Part shown: positions 23,233 through 32,934 of the stretch, piece by piece
Layout of the letters: every line of letters starts with the position of its first letter
How positions within the stretch are numbered: the stretch's first letter is position 1
Source: Leucobacter sp. cx-328
GTDB lineage: Bacteria; Actinomycetota; Actinomycetes; Actinomycetales; Microbacteriaceae
Assembly: GCF_014530035.1 (NCBI RefSeq)
Contig: NZ_JACVMX010000011.1
Span: forward strand, 40,825 to 104,824
Length of the DNA stretch: 64,000 nt
Reading direction: 5' to 3'
Translations under genes and position numbers: made by a program
The notes under the pieces: generated by a model
Told to the model about the DNA's origin: nothing
Database searches by the model: none
What the model saw: only the letters and a program-made list of their open reading frames with translations

Positions 23233-26217
23233 TTAGTTCGCACCCCGACCCTTCCGACGACGGGCGCGGATCATTCCCCACGCACCAGCCGCAATCGCGA
23301 TCGCAGCAGCCGAACCGAGCAAGAGCGGGTTCAGGTCGGAGCCGGTGCGAGCCAAGTCGGAACCGGGGCCTGACTTGTCTCCCTGGCCTGATCCGCCATT
23401 GCCACCATTACCGCCGTTGTCATCGCCGCCGTTGTCATCGCCGCCGTTGTCATCGGCAACAACGGTGAACGGGAACTTCTCGACACTTTCGCCTGCCCCA
23501 TTCTGCGCGGTCACCGTCAGAACGTATTTACCCGGCTTGGTCGGGGTGCCATCGATGTCGATCTCGTCACCCGCAGTGGCTGCCATGCTTGCCCAATCAA
23601 CTGGCTCGTCCGATCCCACGGCCGTCACGACCGCGGTCGTGCTGTCTGCCGGGGTAGCGGTTGCGTGCCAGCCGACGTCTTCGCCGACCACAATCGGGGC
23701 ATCCTGCGACTCGGTATCAGTTCGCGTGAGCTCGATCTGAGGCGCACCAAACACAGTGATCTTAAATGTCCGCGACTCGGCTTCATTCGCTGCACGTGAC
23801 TGCCCGTCAATACCGCGACCAATCGTGATCTCAGTCGAACCGGCCGTAGTCGGTGTTCCTGCGAGCGTGCCCGTAGCGCCGTCAAAGGTCATGCCCGCGG
23901 GCAACACACCCGAAATTCCTAGGGGTTCGCTCCCCGGAACCATGTTCGCGAGCTGCGTCGAGGATTCCTGGCCAAGCGGCAACATGAATTCCTCACCGTC
24001 CTCACCGGTGAAGATTGGCTCGTCGGTGATCTGCAGGCTGAAGTCCTTGAAATCCTGCGGCGCATCAGCGGGCATCGCATACGGGGAGGACTCAGTCACA
24101 CGGAGTGTGTAAGTGCCGGCAGCGACCGGAGTTCCGGTCACGTACCATGCTCCGCTTGCATCCGCCCGCGTCTTCAGGCCCTCGGGAACTGGCTTCGACT
24201 TCCCTTCAGCGTCTAGGTATTTGGCCGAGTATGACGCTTCGGTGCCTGACACTTCAACGGTTTGAAGGTCTACAGGGGTACCCGCGCGAACCGAGAAGCC
24301 ATCACTGTTTGCGAAGAGGGTCGCTTCAGGGTCGACACGGAGCTGCGCAGTGAACGACTCCTCGTTTTCACCGGTCACCTCGAATGTGTATGAACCAGGC
24401 CGAGTCGGTACACCGCTGAAGATCTGGGTGTCCCGGTCAAAGACCAGCCCTGGCACGACGCCTTCTTCAACAGTGAGCGCGCCAAATGCCTCGGTGTCAG
24501 AGAGCTTGGTTTCGTAGTCGCGACCAAAAATAGCGGTCGCGAGCTTGACCGTTTCGCCAGGGGCAACTGCCAGGCCTACGCTCACGACTGCCGGAGTCGG
24601 GGGCGACTCGAAATCTTCGCTTTCATAACGCTCACGACCACCGTGCTCGTAGGCAGTGAAGTGAATCGACTTGCCAACTTCTGCTTGTGTCACGGTGTGT
24701 GCCACGCCCGTTGCTGTCGCCAATGGCTTGCCGTCGAGATACCACTGATAGCGAACATCGTTTTTCGGAGACCCGGTCTGCTGAATAAAGTGCGTCTCCG
24801 CGGTCAATACGTCACCGACCTGAGGCGTGTTTCGATTATCAGGAATCACGACGCGGAAAGCTGACTCTTGTTCGAGCATCGTCGCAGGCATCGCTTTGCA
24901 TGATTTTTCGGCGCGCGAGGTGACGAACGCACCGTTCGGAACGATGGTGCCGTCGCTCGTACCTACTGCTACCGTGAGCGGTCCGTTGAAGTACCATACT
25001 CGGCCGAGCGCAGCACCTGTCTTCCAGTTCGCGTACGCGTTGACGGACGGAAGCGTGAATACGCTTGAGCCCCACAGTTTCGGTCCGACCGTCATCGCGA
25101 TGCTGCGCGATACAGTCGTTGAACGCGAGTGGGCGTACTGGAACTGACCGTTGACCTTCACACCCACTTTTGAGCCGCTGGTTTTGCTCTCTAACTCGTA
25201 GGAGCCTTCGATGCCTACGCCGACAGTCCACTCGTGTGCACGCTGCTTCTCAACGGCCACGGTCTCAGTGATAGTCGCGTCACCCTTGTTGTTAATGCCC
25301 ATCGACCAGTCGTTCGCAATGCAATCGAGGCTGAGACTATTGGTGTTGTACACCGTTGCTTGCTTCGCCGGATCGAGCACGATAGCTTCAGGCAGGAAAT
25401 ACCCGTCCTTGGTTGCCTCCGCCCGGTTACCAACAAATTCATTCGCTTTGTTGAGCGGGCGGGCCCAGAGATTCTTCCCGGCGAACGCGCTTGATTTCGG
25501 CCGCGACTGGAACGCAACCGCACCAAGAACCATGCGTTCCTGCAGGTAGGACCACTCTGTATGGTTTGCATTGTCGTTCATGACGGAGAACTGCATCTCC
25601 GGGTTGGTGTTGGCATTTGCGTCACCGCAATTGGGGGTGACACCACGTGCACGACCGTTGGAGTTCTTTGAGGGGCCACCGTCAAAGCCGTTGCCGGTGC
25701 TGAACAAGCAGTGCTTGGGGTACTTCCAGCTCCGAAGCACAAACCGTGGCATGCTGGTGGCACTGCCGCCATTCGCTTCCCACGTGGTGCTGTCGGTCTG
25801 ATCGTTGAGGTCCTCAGAATCGGCGCCAATTGCAAGCGGCTCGACCACCCAAGATTTGCTTGCGTCGTTGTTGCAGCCGGTCCACTGCACACCGTGTTCG
25901 TGGTCGTCATTCTTGCCACCTTTAGTCGCAAGACACTTCTTGCCGTCAAGGCTTTGAATGCGCACCGTTCCGGGGTAAGCAGAGCTCGGCTTCATGCTCC
26001 ATTTTTTACTCGGAGATGCGGCGAAATGGTCATTCGCCACACCAACCTGGAGTGAGCCGCCTGGGCCTTCGCCATCTGCAGCCTGCGCGGGAGTACCAGC
26101 TGGCATCATCGCCAGCGAGATCGCCAACCCGGCGCTAAGAGCGCCTGCAAGCAGCGCGCGTACGACAGTTTTACTGCTGATGCGCGAAATCGAATGAGTC
26201 TTGTGGACTCTGTGCAT
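23233..26217 (-). CDS. LAxTG-anchored surface protein with ricin-like and aerolysin-like regions
   Basis: A 994-residue surface protein. After a signal peptide (AQAADGE cleavage near residue 46) comes a beta-trefoil-like region (about 60-210; RIQSLDGKKCLATKGG, VQWTGCNNDASKSW, paired Cys) resembling ricin-type lectins. Residues about 300-440 show alternating Ser/Thr/polar strands (GDATITETVAVEKQ, HEWTVGVGIEGSYELES, AHSRSTTVSRSIAMTV) like aerolysin/ETX-MTX2 pore-forming toxins; this call is tentative. Ig-like repeats follow (about 450-900), then a GGDDN repeat spacer, LARTG at 955-959, a hydrophobic helix and RARRRKGR. ATG 26217 has GGAG 5 nt upstream. Its role may be sugar binding or attack on membranes. 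It stands alone between terminators. Confidence 0.8.
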   Translation of the reverse strand: MHRVHKTHSISRISSKTVVRALLAGALSAGLAISLAMMPAGTPAQAADGEGPGGSLQVGVANDHFAASPSKKWSMKPSSAYPGTVRIQSLDGKKCLATKGGKNDDHEHGVQWTGCNNDASKSWVVEPLAIGADSEDLNDQTDSTTWEANGGSATSMPRFVLRSWKYPKHCLFSTGNGFDGGPSKNSNGRARGVTPNCGDANANTNPEMQFSVMNDNANHTEWSYLQERMVLGAVAFQSRPKSSAFAGKNLWARPLNKANEFVGNRAEATKDGYFLPEAIVLDPAKQATVYNTNSLSLDCIANDWSMGINNKGDATITETVAVEKQRAHEWTVGVGIEGSYELESKTSGSKVGVKVNGQFQYAHSRSTTVSRSIAMTVGPKLWGSSVFTLPSVNAYANWKTGAALGRVWYFNGPLTVAVGTSDGTIVPNGAFVTSRAEKSCKAMPATMLEQESAFRVVIPDNRNTPQVGDVLTAETHFIQQTGSPKNDVRYQWYLDGKPLATATGVAHTVTQAEVGKSIHFTAYEHGGRERYESEDFESPPTPAVVSVGLAVAPGETVKLATAIFGRDYETKLSDTEAFGALTVEEGVVPGLVFDRDTQIFSGVPTRPGSYTFEVTGENEESFTAQLRVDPEATLFANSDGFSVRAGTPVDLQTVEVSGTEASYSAKYLDAEGKSKPVPEGLKTRADASGAWYVTGTPVAAGTYTLRVTESSPYAMPADAPQDFKDFSLQITDEPIFTGEDGEEFMLPLGQESSTQLANMVPGSEPLGISGVLPAGMTFDGATGTLAGTPTTAGSTEITIGRGIDGQSRAANEAESRTFKITVFGAPQIELTRTDTESQDAPIVVGEDVGWHATATPADSTTAVVTAVGSDEPVDWASMAATAGDEIDIDGTPTKPGKYVLTVTAQNGAGESVEKFPFTVVADDNGGDDNGGDDNGGNGGNGGSGQGDKSGPGSDLARTGSDLNPLLLGSAAAIAIAAGAWGMIRARRRKGRGAN

Positions 26218-26354
26218 GAGAACTCCTTGAAGTTTCGGAACAAGGAAAATCGTAAACCCGCTGACCCCGGTACGTGCGGGATTGGCGATTTTCTGCCAAT
26301 CATTTTGAGCGAACGAACGAAATCGTCTCGGCACAATGCTTCCCAGATACGAAA

Positions 26355-26389
26355 GGGGCGGTGCGCATCGTTTCAGATCGCACCGCCCC
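26355..26389 (-). terminator. Terminator between the two surface-protein genes
   Basis: GGGGCGGTGCG and CGCACCGCCCC form a perfect 11 bp stem with a 13 nt loop; the minus strand continues CTTTCG. It lies just after the stop of the leucine-rich-repeat protein gene and separates it from the next surface gene. Confidence 0.8.
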
Positions 26390-26409
26390 TCAATTCATAT
26401 CGCGAGCAA

Positions 26410-29307
26410 CTAGCTCAGCTTGCGTTGACGTTTCGCGATCAGGGCCGATCCACCAGCCAACGCAAGTAGCACGCCTCCCAAGGCAACTCCCCAGAGCGTT
26501 CCGCCTGCACCGGTATTGGCAAGACCAGTGCCGCCGTTGGCGGTGCCATGACCGTCACCGGCTCCATTGCCGCCTGAGTCACCCGATCCATCGTCGCCAC
26601 CGTCGGTGTTTCCATCGTCGTCAGTGTAGGTTACGGAGCCGGTGACGGATGCCTCACCGACCAAGCTGTACTGATCTGGTTCGCTGAGGTTGAGGCTGAA
26701 CTCGAAGTCGCCAGAGATACCCGATCTCGGCAACGTCTGCACAGACACTTTCTTGGGCGCTTCCTCGTCTGCTGCCCAGGTGAGTACCTCGTCAACCGCG
26801 ACATAGTGAGTGTCTGCGATCGCGGTGTTGTCCTGTGACCTCACTCGAACGGTTGCCTCACCAGTCCAAGGATTTACTTCAGCGTTTTCACGCGTCACCG
26901 CAAAGTGCAGCTCGGCACCGGCCGCCGCCTGTCCCGGCTCTCCCAGAGAAAGGATGGTTGGCTCGGGGGCGGGGTAGGTCATACGCACACCGCTCAACCA
27001 GCCGCGAGGCGGAATCTTCACGCGACCCATATCCTGCCCCTGACCCGAGAGATACAGCGCAAACATGCGGCTCGGATCTCCGGCTTTTCCTGGCTCGGTC
27101 TTCACCGTAATGGTCTGCACCTCAGGCCCGCCCTCGGCAAAAGTCACCACCTGGTCAATGGCCTCGTAGTGCTCGCCTGCTTTTGCGTTACCGTCGCGTG
27201 ATGCCACCCGAACGCTCGCTTCGCCTGTGTACGGACGCGCCACATCATTATTGCGCGTAATTCGGAAGGTGACGTCTTTGCTTCCAGCCTCAACGATCTG
27301 CGGTGCGCTAATCGAGAACTTTGTCGGCCCTGGCTCTGGGTACGTAATCGTGCCGTCGCTCGAGAAGCCACCACCAAGCTCCGTCATTCCAGACGGAGTC
27401 GGATCTGAAAGCACAAGTTCGAAGCCGAACTCTCCTGACAGGGTGACATCATCGACCGTGCTGACGGTGATGTACTTGTCTGCAGTCTCCCCAGCACCCC
27501 ACGTAAGTGTCTCGTCTACCGCTGTGAAGTGTGTTCCGCCAATAGCGGTGCCGTTTTCGCTCTGTACGCGAACACTTGCTTGGCCGGTGTATGGGTTGAG
27601 GACCGCATCGGTACGGGAAATCACGAAGTCAAGATCGCTGCCAGCCTCAACCGCCTGGTCTTCCCCGATTTCAAACACGGTCATTCCCGGAGCTGGCACG
27701 GTGATGTTGAATCGCTGAGTCATCGTATTGCCGAGTGCATCAGCGACACGTACTTCGAATTCTGAGTCACCAGGTGCATCTGGGATACCGCTGAGTCGTC
27801 CGTCCACAACCTGTAGCCACGCTGGTGCAGTGTCACTCACCGTTACCGAGTCAGCGGGGAAACCTGCCGTGTAGGTTACCTCGCTCTCCCAAGCCTGGCC
27901 GACGGGAACAGTTGCACTGTCGGGGCTCGTAATCGAGCTCCACACTCTGGATCGTTCGACAGTTCCGGTAAACCGGTCGTTCTGCTTGGCCTCATCTGCG
28001 AACGTGTATTCAACGGTGTTCCATCCTGGAATCACTTCGATCTGCACAAATGGCAGGTCCGGATCCAGTTCGGGCTCAAGGTTGCCTCCGAAGTCTGGGA
28101 AACTCCCATTGCGACGCTCTAGGTCCCCTGTCACGTTGTAACGGTAGGTCTTCGCCCCTTTGGGCACGTAAGCCGTGTCGAGCAAAATGCGCTGTGCGGT
28201 GACTGCAAAAGCTCCCTGAGCTGCAGCTGCTGGCGCCTCGGGCAGTCCCTTGAGCGAAGCAATGCTGTTTCCCATTGCCTGCAAGCTGGTCAAACCGGTC
28301 AGGCCTGAGAGCGGCTCAATCGAGGTCGCCCCGATGCCGTTCATATGGATGCGGTAAAGCTCTGGCTTATTGCGGATCGCTTCGATGGCATCACCGATCT
28401 CACCGTTGTAATTGATCTCGATCGTACGAAGGTCTGGCATGTTTTCGATGCCTGCAAGACTCGTGAGTTTCGCGTAATCCATGCTGATGAACTTCATCTT
28501 GGTGAGACCAGCGAGCGGCTCAAGTGAAGCGACGTTCGTGTATCCAGCGCTGAGATTTGTCAGCGAGGTGAGTCCCGCGAGCGGCTCAAGCGAAGCGACC
28601 GCCGTTTTATATACGCTCACTGAGGTAAGTGTTGTGATGCTCGCCAGCGGTGAGAGATCTGCAAGCTCAGGGTTCTGGGATGCCGTGAAGTCTTTCAGCG
28701 TTGTTGAGCCTGCGAGCGGTGAAAGATCTACAAGCTGTTCGTTTTTGGAAATGTCGAGCTTGCTGAGTTTCGTCAGCGTGCTGAGCGGCGAGATGTCAGT
28801 CAGCTGCGGGTTTCCGGTCAACGCCAATGTCGAGATCGTGGCCGCACCTGCAAGGCCGGTCAGACCGGAGTTCGACACCTTGGCATCATTCAGCGTGACA
28901 CTGTTGATCTTTGGCATCTTGCTCACCGCGGTAAGCGACCCACTGGCTGAGAAATCGTGTTTACCGCCTGCAAAAAACAGGCTGGTCATCTTCTCTGCGT
29001 GTTCGATTCCATCAAGCGACGTCACTGCAAAATCACTGCTGCACGACAGGCCAAAAATCGTGTTGAGTTCGTCATGCGTGATCGCGCTGTCAGGCGCTCG
29101 ACCCCCGCCAAGCTTGGCGTTTACACAGTTGACGAGCTGCGGATCGCCAAATGGCACCGGGTCGGTGCCATTTGGCCCGTCCACGGCGACAGCCGAGGTA
29201 CTTCCCGCAATTCCTATTCCTGCCGCAAGCGCGAGTGACGCGATTCCGGCAAGCACTCGGCTCCCTCGGTTTCGCCGATGGCTGCGCAACAAACGTTGGT
29301 TCTTCAC
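26410..29307 (-). CDS. LAxTG-anchored leucine-rich repeat and Calx-beta surface protein
   Basis: A 965-residue surface adhesin-like protein. After a signal peptide (about residues 1-40) come internalin-type leucine-rich repeats (about 95-350; LSPLAGSTTLKDFTASQNPELADLSPLASITTL and repeated SLEPLAGLTSLTNLS). Next is an Ig/cadherin-like domain (about 445-545) and three Calx-beta domains near 550-640, 655-750 and 775-870, each with FxISR-like, NPYTG/NPWTG, ASVRVxSxxGxA and HYxAVDE motifs. A Gly/Asp-rich spacer leads to LANTG at 929-933, a hydrophobic helix and KRQRKLS. Such proteins bind host, surface or matrix partners, often with calcium. The GTG start has AGGAG about 11 nt upstream. A fully beta-rich, modular, surface-exposed protein. 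Confidence 0.88.
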   Translation of the reverse strand: MKNQRLLRSHRRNRGSRVLAGIASLALAAGIGIAGSTSAVAVDGPNGTDPVPFGDPQLVNCVNAKLGGGRAPDSAITHDELNTIFGLSCSSDFAVTSLDGIEHAEKMTSLFFAGGKHDFSASGSLTAVSKMPKINSVTLNDAKVSNSGLTGLAGAATISTLALTGNPQLTDISPLSTLTKLSKLDISKNEQLVDLSPLAGSTTLKDFTASQNPELADLSPLASITTLTSVSVYKTAVASLEPLAGLTSLTNLSAGYTNVASLEPLAGLTKMKFISMDYAKLTSLAGIENMPDLRTIEINYNGEIGDAIEAIRNKPELYRIHMNGIGATSIEPLSGLTGLTSLQAMGNSIASLKGLPEAPAAAAQGAFAVTAQRILLDTAYVPKGAKTYRYNVTGDLERRNGSFPDFGGNLEPELDPDLPFVQIEVIPGWNTVEYTFADEAKQNDRFTGTVERSRVWSSITSPDSATVPVGQAWESEVTYTAGFPADSVTVSDTAPAWLQVVDGRLSGIPDAPGDSEFEVRVADALGNTMTQRFNITVPAPGMTVFEIGEDQAVEAGSDLDFVISRTDAVLNPYTGQASVRVQSENGTAIGGTHFTAVDETLTWGAGETADKYITVSTVDDVTLSGEFGFELVLSDPTPSGMTELGGGFSSDGTITYPEPGPTKFSISAPQIVEAGSKDVTFRITRNNDVARPYTGEASVRVASRDGNAKAGEHYEAIDQVVTFAEGGPEVQTITVKTEPGKAGDPSRMFALYLSGQGQDMGRVKIPPRGWLSGVRMTYPAPEPTILSLGEPGQAAAGAELHFAVTRENAEVNPWTGEATVRVRSQDNTAIADTHYVAVDEVLTWAADEEAPKKVSVQTLPRSGISGDFEFSLNLSEPDQYSLVGEASVTGSVTYTDDDGNTDGGDDGSGDSGGNGAGDGHGTANGGTGLANTGAGGTLWGVALGGVLLALAGGSALIAKRQRKLS

Positions 29308-29573
29308 GAGAGCGTGTGCTCCTTCGAGGATCGTTCACCAGAATGAATCGCTGAGCTCACCGCGCAGTTACCCAGGTCAAAGACCTCGATTTCAGCGCAG
29401 TCCTTGAGCCAAACTTCAGGCCAATACTAACGGCACGCACATAGCTTTACCAGTGTTTTTAACTAGTTATTCAACAGCTTCAACGACAGACCGCTCAGCG
29501 CTAGCGAAAAGTAGCTCCAAACGTTCATTCATTGCTCTGCGTTGCGCTCCTGTTCGTGTGACACAGTCAAGCC

Positions 29574-30272
29574 GTGACTTCTTCGCCGACCCCGCCTGCG
29601 CTTTCCACCGTGCTCGACCAGGTACGTACCGATGCATCCGCCAACCGTTTTGCGCTGTGGGGAAGATCTACTGTCATCGATGAACACACCAAAGTCCCGT
29701 CCTTTTCGCAGCCCATCTTTGAGGCATTGCACGCAGCGGCCGGAATCCAAGCCCGATTTCCGGTGGGCAACGCTGGCCTGATCCACGTGTATGGATATTG
29801 GTTCTCTGACGTGCTCACGCCGTTTGGATACAAGTTCGACCGCTGGCGCGACGGAGCACTCGCCCACGCCCTAAAACTCCCCTCCCATGCATTTTGGATC
29901 GAGAGCCCGGAGCATCCAAGTACCACGGCACTCGATCGAGTGCTTACCGCGATCCACCCGGTTCTCGAGGCCCCCGCAGCAGGAGTGGTGACCGCAGACG
30001 CACAGCTGACCCTCGCGTCAGGCACGAGACACAGCCGTCTCGTGCTGTGCCCACCGGCCAAAGCTTCAGCGCTACAACCGGCCGCACTCATCTACGGCAT
30101 CGCCAGTGCAGCGGCACCGCCAATGAGCGTGCCAGGAACTCCTTCTCCAACCGGTGTACGCCCTGAGTTTCAACTCATCACCGCTTTCCCTTTCTCCGGC
30201 GATCCGCAGATTCTGGCCACAGACTTCACGACTGATCCGCGCCCGCGTTGGAATGCTGTCGTCGACCCTTAA
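29574..30272 (+). CDS. Conserved hypothetical protein beside the Phn-type transporter
   Basis: A 232-residue protein with no signal peptide or membrane helix. The most distinctive stretches are RFALWGRSTVIDEHTKVPSFSQPIFEAL (residues 25-52), a central PVGNAGLIHVYGYWFSDVLTPFGYKFDRWRDGALAHALKLP (about 64-104) and a weaker Ala/Pro-rich C-terminal half. I do not recognise the fold. The invariant-looking Trp, Tyr and Gly residues suggest a globular enzyme or binding protein. It is transcribed towards the HAD/PhnDCEE genes and may act in that locus, but 80 bp and a palindrome separate them. The GTG start has no clear Shine-Dalgarno. Confidence 0.65.
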   Translation: MTSSPTPPALSTVLDQVRTDASANRFALWGRSTVIDEHTKVPSFSQPIFEALHAAAGIQARFPVGNAGLIHVYGYWFSDVLTPFGYKFDRWRDGALAHALKLPSHAFWIESPEHPSTTALDRVLTAIHPVLEAPAAGVVTADAQLTLASGTRHSRLVLCPPAKASALQPAALIYGIASAAAPPMSVPGTPSPTGVRPEFQLITAFPFSGDPQILATDFTTDPRPRWNAVVDP

Positions 30273-30320
30273 CCTGACGTTCATCGCCTCATCGACATCT
30301 CGTCCATTTGCACTCCTAAG

Positions 30321-30339
30321 TTTGGATTTATCGTCCAAA
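30321..30339. promoter_or_regulatory. Inverted repeat before the HAD/Phn operon
   Basis: TTTGGA, 7 nt, TCCAAA forms a 19 bp palindrome 16 bp upstream of the HAD start, in the likely promoter of the operon. The RpiR-type regulator encoded at the operon's end is the obvious candidate binder; this is inference. Confidence 0.45.
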
Positions 30340-30355
30340 TCGGAAGGAAGTGCGC

Positions 30356-31057
30356 ATGGCACCGAGTATCGTCTTCGACTTTGATGGCACCCTAGCCACA
30401 GGTCACGGCCCAGTTCGCGAGTATGCCCGCATCGTTGCGCCGCTCACAGACGCAGGGTTCGCGGATCGTGTCGAAACAGAGCTCGAACAATTTGACGCTG
30501 GACTCTCGAGCTATCGTGACGGGTACGACATCGTCGGTTCGCTCGCCCGTGCATCAGGAATAACGGTTGCCGAGACTCAGACAGCCTACGACGGCAGCCG
30601 CGAGGCACTTGGAACTCAGCGGGCTCCCGTCTCAACCATGCCAGATCTCGCAGGGTTCCTCGCAGGTCTCGCGCAGTCTGCGACTCTCGTACTCGCGACC
30701 AACGCGCCAAACGTCGGTGTTGATCGTGTGCTCGATAGTTGGGGCGTTCGCGAATATTTCACCGAACTACATTTTGTCGTCGGGAAGCCAGCTGGACTGA
30801 TCCACTTGGTTTCTCGACTTCGGGAGTCAGGCCCCGTACTCGCCATCGGTGACATCGCAGAGTTCGATCTTGCGCCAGCATCTGAACTCGGCGCAGATAC
30901 CGCCCTTGTCGGCGCGACCGCGCCGCACTCCCCTGCTTCGGTCACGATGCGCGGCGCCTCACTCGCCGACATCCGCCCCGAAATTGAAGCCTGGGCCGCG
31001 ACCGCGGCGTCCAGTACCCGTGAGTCACTCGACTCAGAAACCGCCATCGAAAGGTAA
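30356..31057 (+). CDS. HAD family hydrolase (phosphatase)
   Basis: A 233-residue haloacid dehalogenase-like hydrolase. Motif I is SIVFDFDGTLATGHG with the two catalytic Asp residues; motif II is LVLATNAPN (Thr/Asn position); the motif III Lys is VVGKPAGL; motif IV acidic residues are VLAIGDIAEFDLAPA. The cap is a helical insert of about 75 residues between motifs I and II (C1 type). This is the architecture of phosphatases acting on small phosphoesters. It sits first in the PhnDCEE operon, so it may dephosphorylate the imported compound. It differs from phosphonatase (PhnX), whose motif I reads DxAGT. The ATG at 30356 has GGAAGG about 8 nt upstream. Confidence 0.88.
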   Translation: MAPSIVFDFDGTLATGHGPVREYARIVAPLTDAGFADRVETELEQFDAGLSSYRDGYDIVGSLARASGITVAETQTAYDGSREALGTQRAPVSTMPDLAGFLAGLAQSATLVLATNAPNVGVDRVLDSWGVREYFTELHFVVGKPAGLIHLVSRLRESGPVLAIGDIAEFDLAPASELGADTALVGATAPHSPASVTMRGASLADIRPEIEAWAATAASSTRESLDSETAIER

Positions 31058-31065
31058 TCATCCTC

Positions 31066-32082
31066 ATGCGCAAAACACTCTTTGCTGCTGGCGCCCTCAC
31101 CGTCGCGGCACTCGCTCTCACCGGTTGCAGCACGAGCGGCACCGGCGAATCAGATGCCGCGACCGGCACCACTGAATGGCCAGATTCGATCACGCTCTCA
31201 CTCGTACCGTCAGTTGAGGGTGAAGATCTTGCTGAGGCGCTTGACCCGCTGACCACCTACCTCTCTGAAAACCTCGGAATCAAGGTCGATGGTGTTGTTG
31301 CAAGTGACTACGCAGCAACTGTTGAAGCGTTGGGCGCGGATCAGGCACAGGTCATCATCGCCGATGCCGGATCGCTCTACAACGCGATGGAGCAATACGA
31401 CGCGAAGCTCGCGCTGCGTGACGTTCGGTTCGGTGCTACTTCATACGCGGCAGTCGGGTACACGAACAACCCTGACAAGTACTGCGCAGACGCACCAGTG
31501 CAGGCGAACTACGCAGCGAGCGGCATTGAGCTTTCGTACTGCAATGGGACTGAGCAGGCCGGAGTTGATGCAGCAGGTGCCGGCCCAGCAGGTATCGAGG
31601 CGCTGAGCAAGATTTCCAAGGGCACCAAGGTTGCGATGCAGGCAGCGACATCTCCTGCTGGCTACCAGTACCCGATTGTGGCTATGCGTGACGCGGGTAT
31701 CGACACTGACAAAGACATCACGCAGGTTCCTGTCGAGGGAAACAACAACGCGGTACTTTCCGTATACAACGGTGACGCAGAAGTGAGCTTCGGTTACTGG
31801 GATGCTCGTACGACCGTCACCACTGAGGCACCCGATGTCGCTGACAAGGTCGTGGCATTCGCGTACACCGAGATGATCCCGAACGGTGGCGTCGCTGTTT
31901 CCTCGACACTTCCCGCTGACTTGGTCGCTGACCTGACCAAGCTCATGGATGAGTACGCGGACTCCTCCGAAGAGGCAAAAACCGTCATGTTTGATCTTGT
32001 CGGCCTTTCCGACTGGACCAGCACGACCGATGAAGCAGAGATCGCGCGCTACGGCGAGATCCTCACCCAGTTCAGTAACTAA
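31066..32082 (+). CDS. Phosphonate/phosphite-type ABC substrate-binding lipoprotein (PhnD family)
   Basis: A 338-residue lipoprotein with lipobox ALTGC at about residues 19-23. The mature part shows the PhnD-like features ITLSLVPSVEGEDLAEALDPLTTYLSENLGIKVDGVVASDYAATVEAL and IIADAGSLYNAMEQY, which place it in the PhnD/PtxB/AepX group. It should capture an oxyanion-like ligand, phosphonate, phosphite or organophosphate, outside the cell. The gene begins 8 bp after the HAD gene and is followed by the PhnC-like ATPase gene 15 bp on. Ligand identity cannot be read; no C-P lyase or phosphonatase genes are nearby. Confidence 0.88.
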   Translation: MRKTLFAAGALTVAALALTGCSTSGTGESDAATGTTEWPDSITLSLVPSVEGEDLAEALDPLTTYLSENLGIKVDGVVASDYAATVEALGADQAQVIIADAGSLYNAMEQYDAKLALRDVRFGATSYAAVGYTNNPDKYCADAPVQANYAASGIELSYCNGTEQAGVDAAGAGPAGIEALSKISKGTKVAMQAATSPAGYQYPIVAMRDAGIDTDKDITQVPVEGNNNAVLSVYNGDAEVSFGYWDARTTVTTEAPDVADKVVAFAYTEMIPNGGVAVSSTLPADLVADLTKLMDEYADSSEEAKTVMFDLVGLSDWTSTTDEAEIARYGEILTQFSN

Positions 32083-32097
32083 GGCATCCGCAACACA

Positions 32098-32934
32098 ATG
32101 ACGCTTCACCCCGATGTGCGCCACGAGGCGACGGCACCTGCTTTAGCTGCCGCCGCCTCGTGGCGCATCGCCCTTGACCACGTCTCAGTCACGTACCCCA
32201 ACGGCACGCGTGCACTCCAAGACGTCTCCCTTACCGTGGAACCCGGTGAAATGGTGTCGATCGTTGGCCTGTCTGGCTCAGGAAAATCGACCCTGATTCG
32301 CACCATCAACGGCCTCGTCCCTATCTCCACAGGCGAAGTGCACGTTGGACCGCACCGTGTCTCGGCTTTGCGCGGCAAGGCCCTCCGTGAAGCTCGCGGG
32401 CACATCGGCATGATTTTTCAGTCATTCAATCTTGCTGAGCGCGCCAATGTGTACCGCAACACCTTGGTCGGACGGTTCGCGCATTCTCCGAGCTATCGCA
32501 CATTGCTCGGCATGCCAAGCGCCCAGGACCGAGACATCGCACTCACTGCGCTTCATTCTGTTGGCATGCTCGAAAAGGTGTGGACGCGCGCTGGCTCGCT
32601 CTCCGGCGGCCAAAAACAGCGCGTCGCGATTGCCCGCGCGCTCACGCAAGAGCCGAGCCTCATGCTCGCTGATGAGCCGGTCGCAAGCCTTGATCCGCCC
32701 ACCGCGCATGCCGTGATGTCTGACCTCGCACGTATCAACGCTGACCGCGGCCTCACTGTGCTCGTCAACATTCACCTGATGGATCTGGCGCGGCAATACA
32801 CCGCTCGCATGATTGGTTTGCGAGACGGTCGCATCGTGTACGACGGCTCTGCTGCCGAAGCCAGCGACTCAGATTTCGAAGAAATTTATGGGCGTCCCAT
32901 TCAGCCTCGTGATCAGCTCGGAACGAGTGTCTGA
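32098..32934 (+). CDS. Phosphonate-type ABC transporter ATP-binding protein (PhnC family)
   Basis: A 278-residue ABC ATPase. Motifs in order: Walker [18 protein letters not shown] (about residues 57-73), Q-loop [56 protein letters not shown] (signature and Walker B) and the H-loop NIHLMDLA. The RTINGL and NTLVGR motifs are PhnC-type; in this family His appears in the switch segment. The start ATG follows AAGG and lies 15 bp after the binding-protein stop. The gene overlaps the first permease gene by 8 bp. It powers the adjacent permease pair. Confidence 0.92.
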   Translation: MTLHPDVRHEATAPALAAAASWRIALDHVSVTYPNGTRALQDVSLTVEPGEMVSIVGLSGSGKSTLIRTINGLVPISTGEVHVGPHRVSALRGKALREARGHIGMIFQSFNLAERANVYRNTLVGRFAHSPSYRTLLGMPSAQDRDIALTALHSVGMLEKVWTRAGSLSGGQKQRVAIARALTQEPSLMLADEPVASLDPPTAHAVMSDLARINADRGLTVLVNIHLMDLARQYTARMIGLRDGRIVYDGSAAEASDSDFEEIYGRPIQPRDQLGTSV

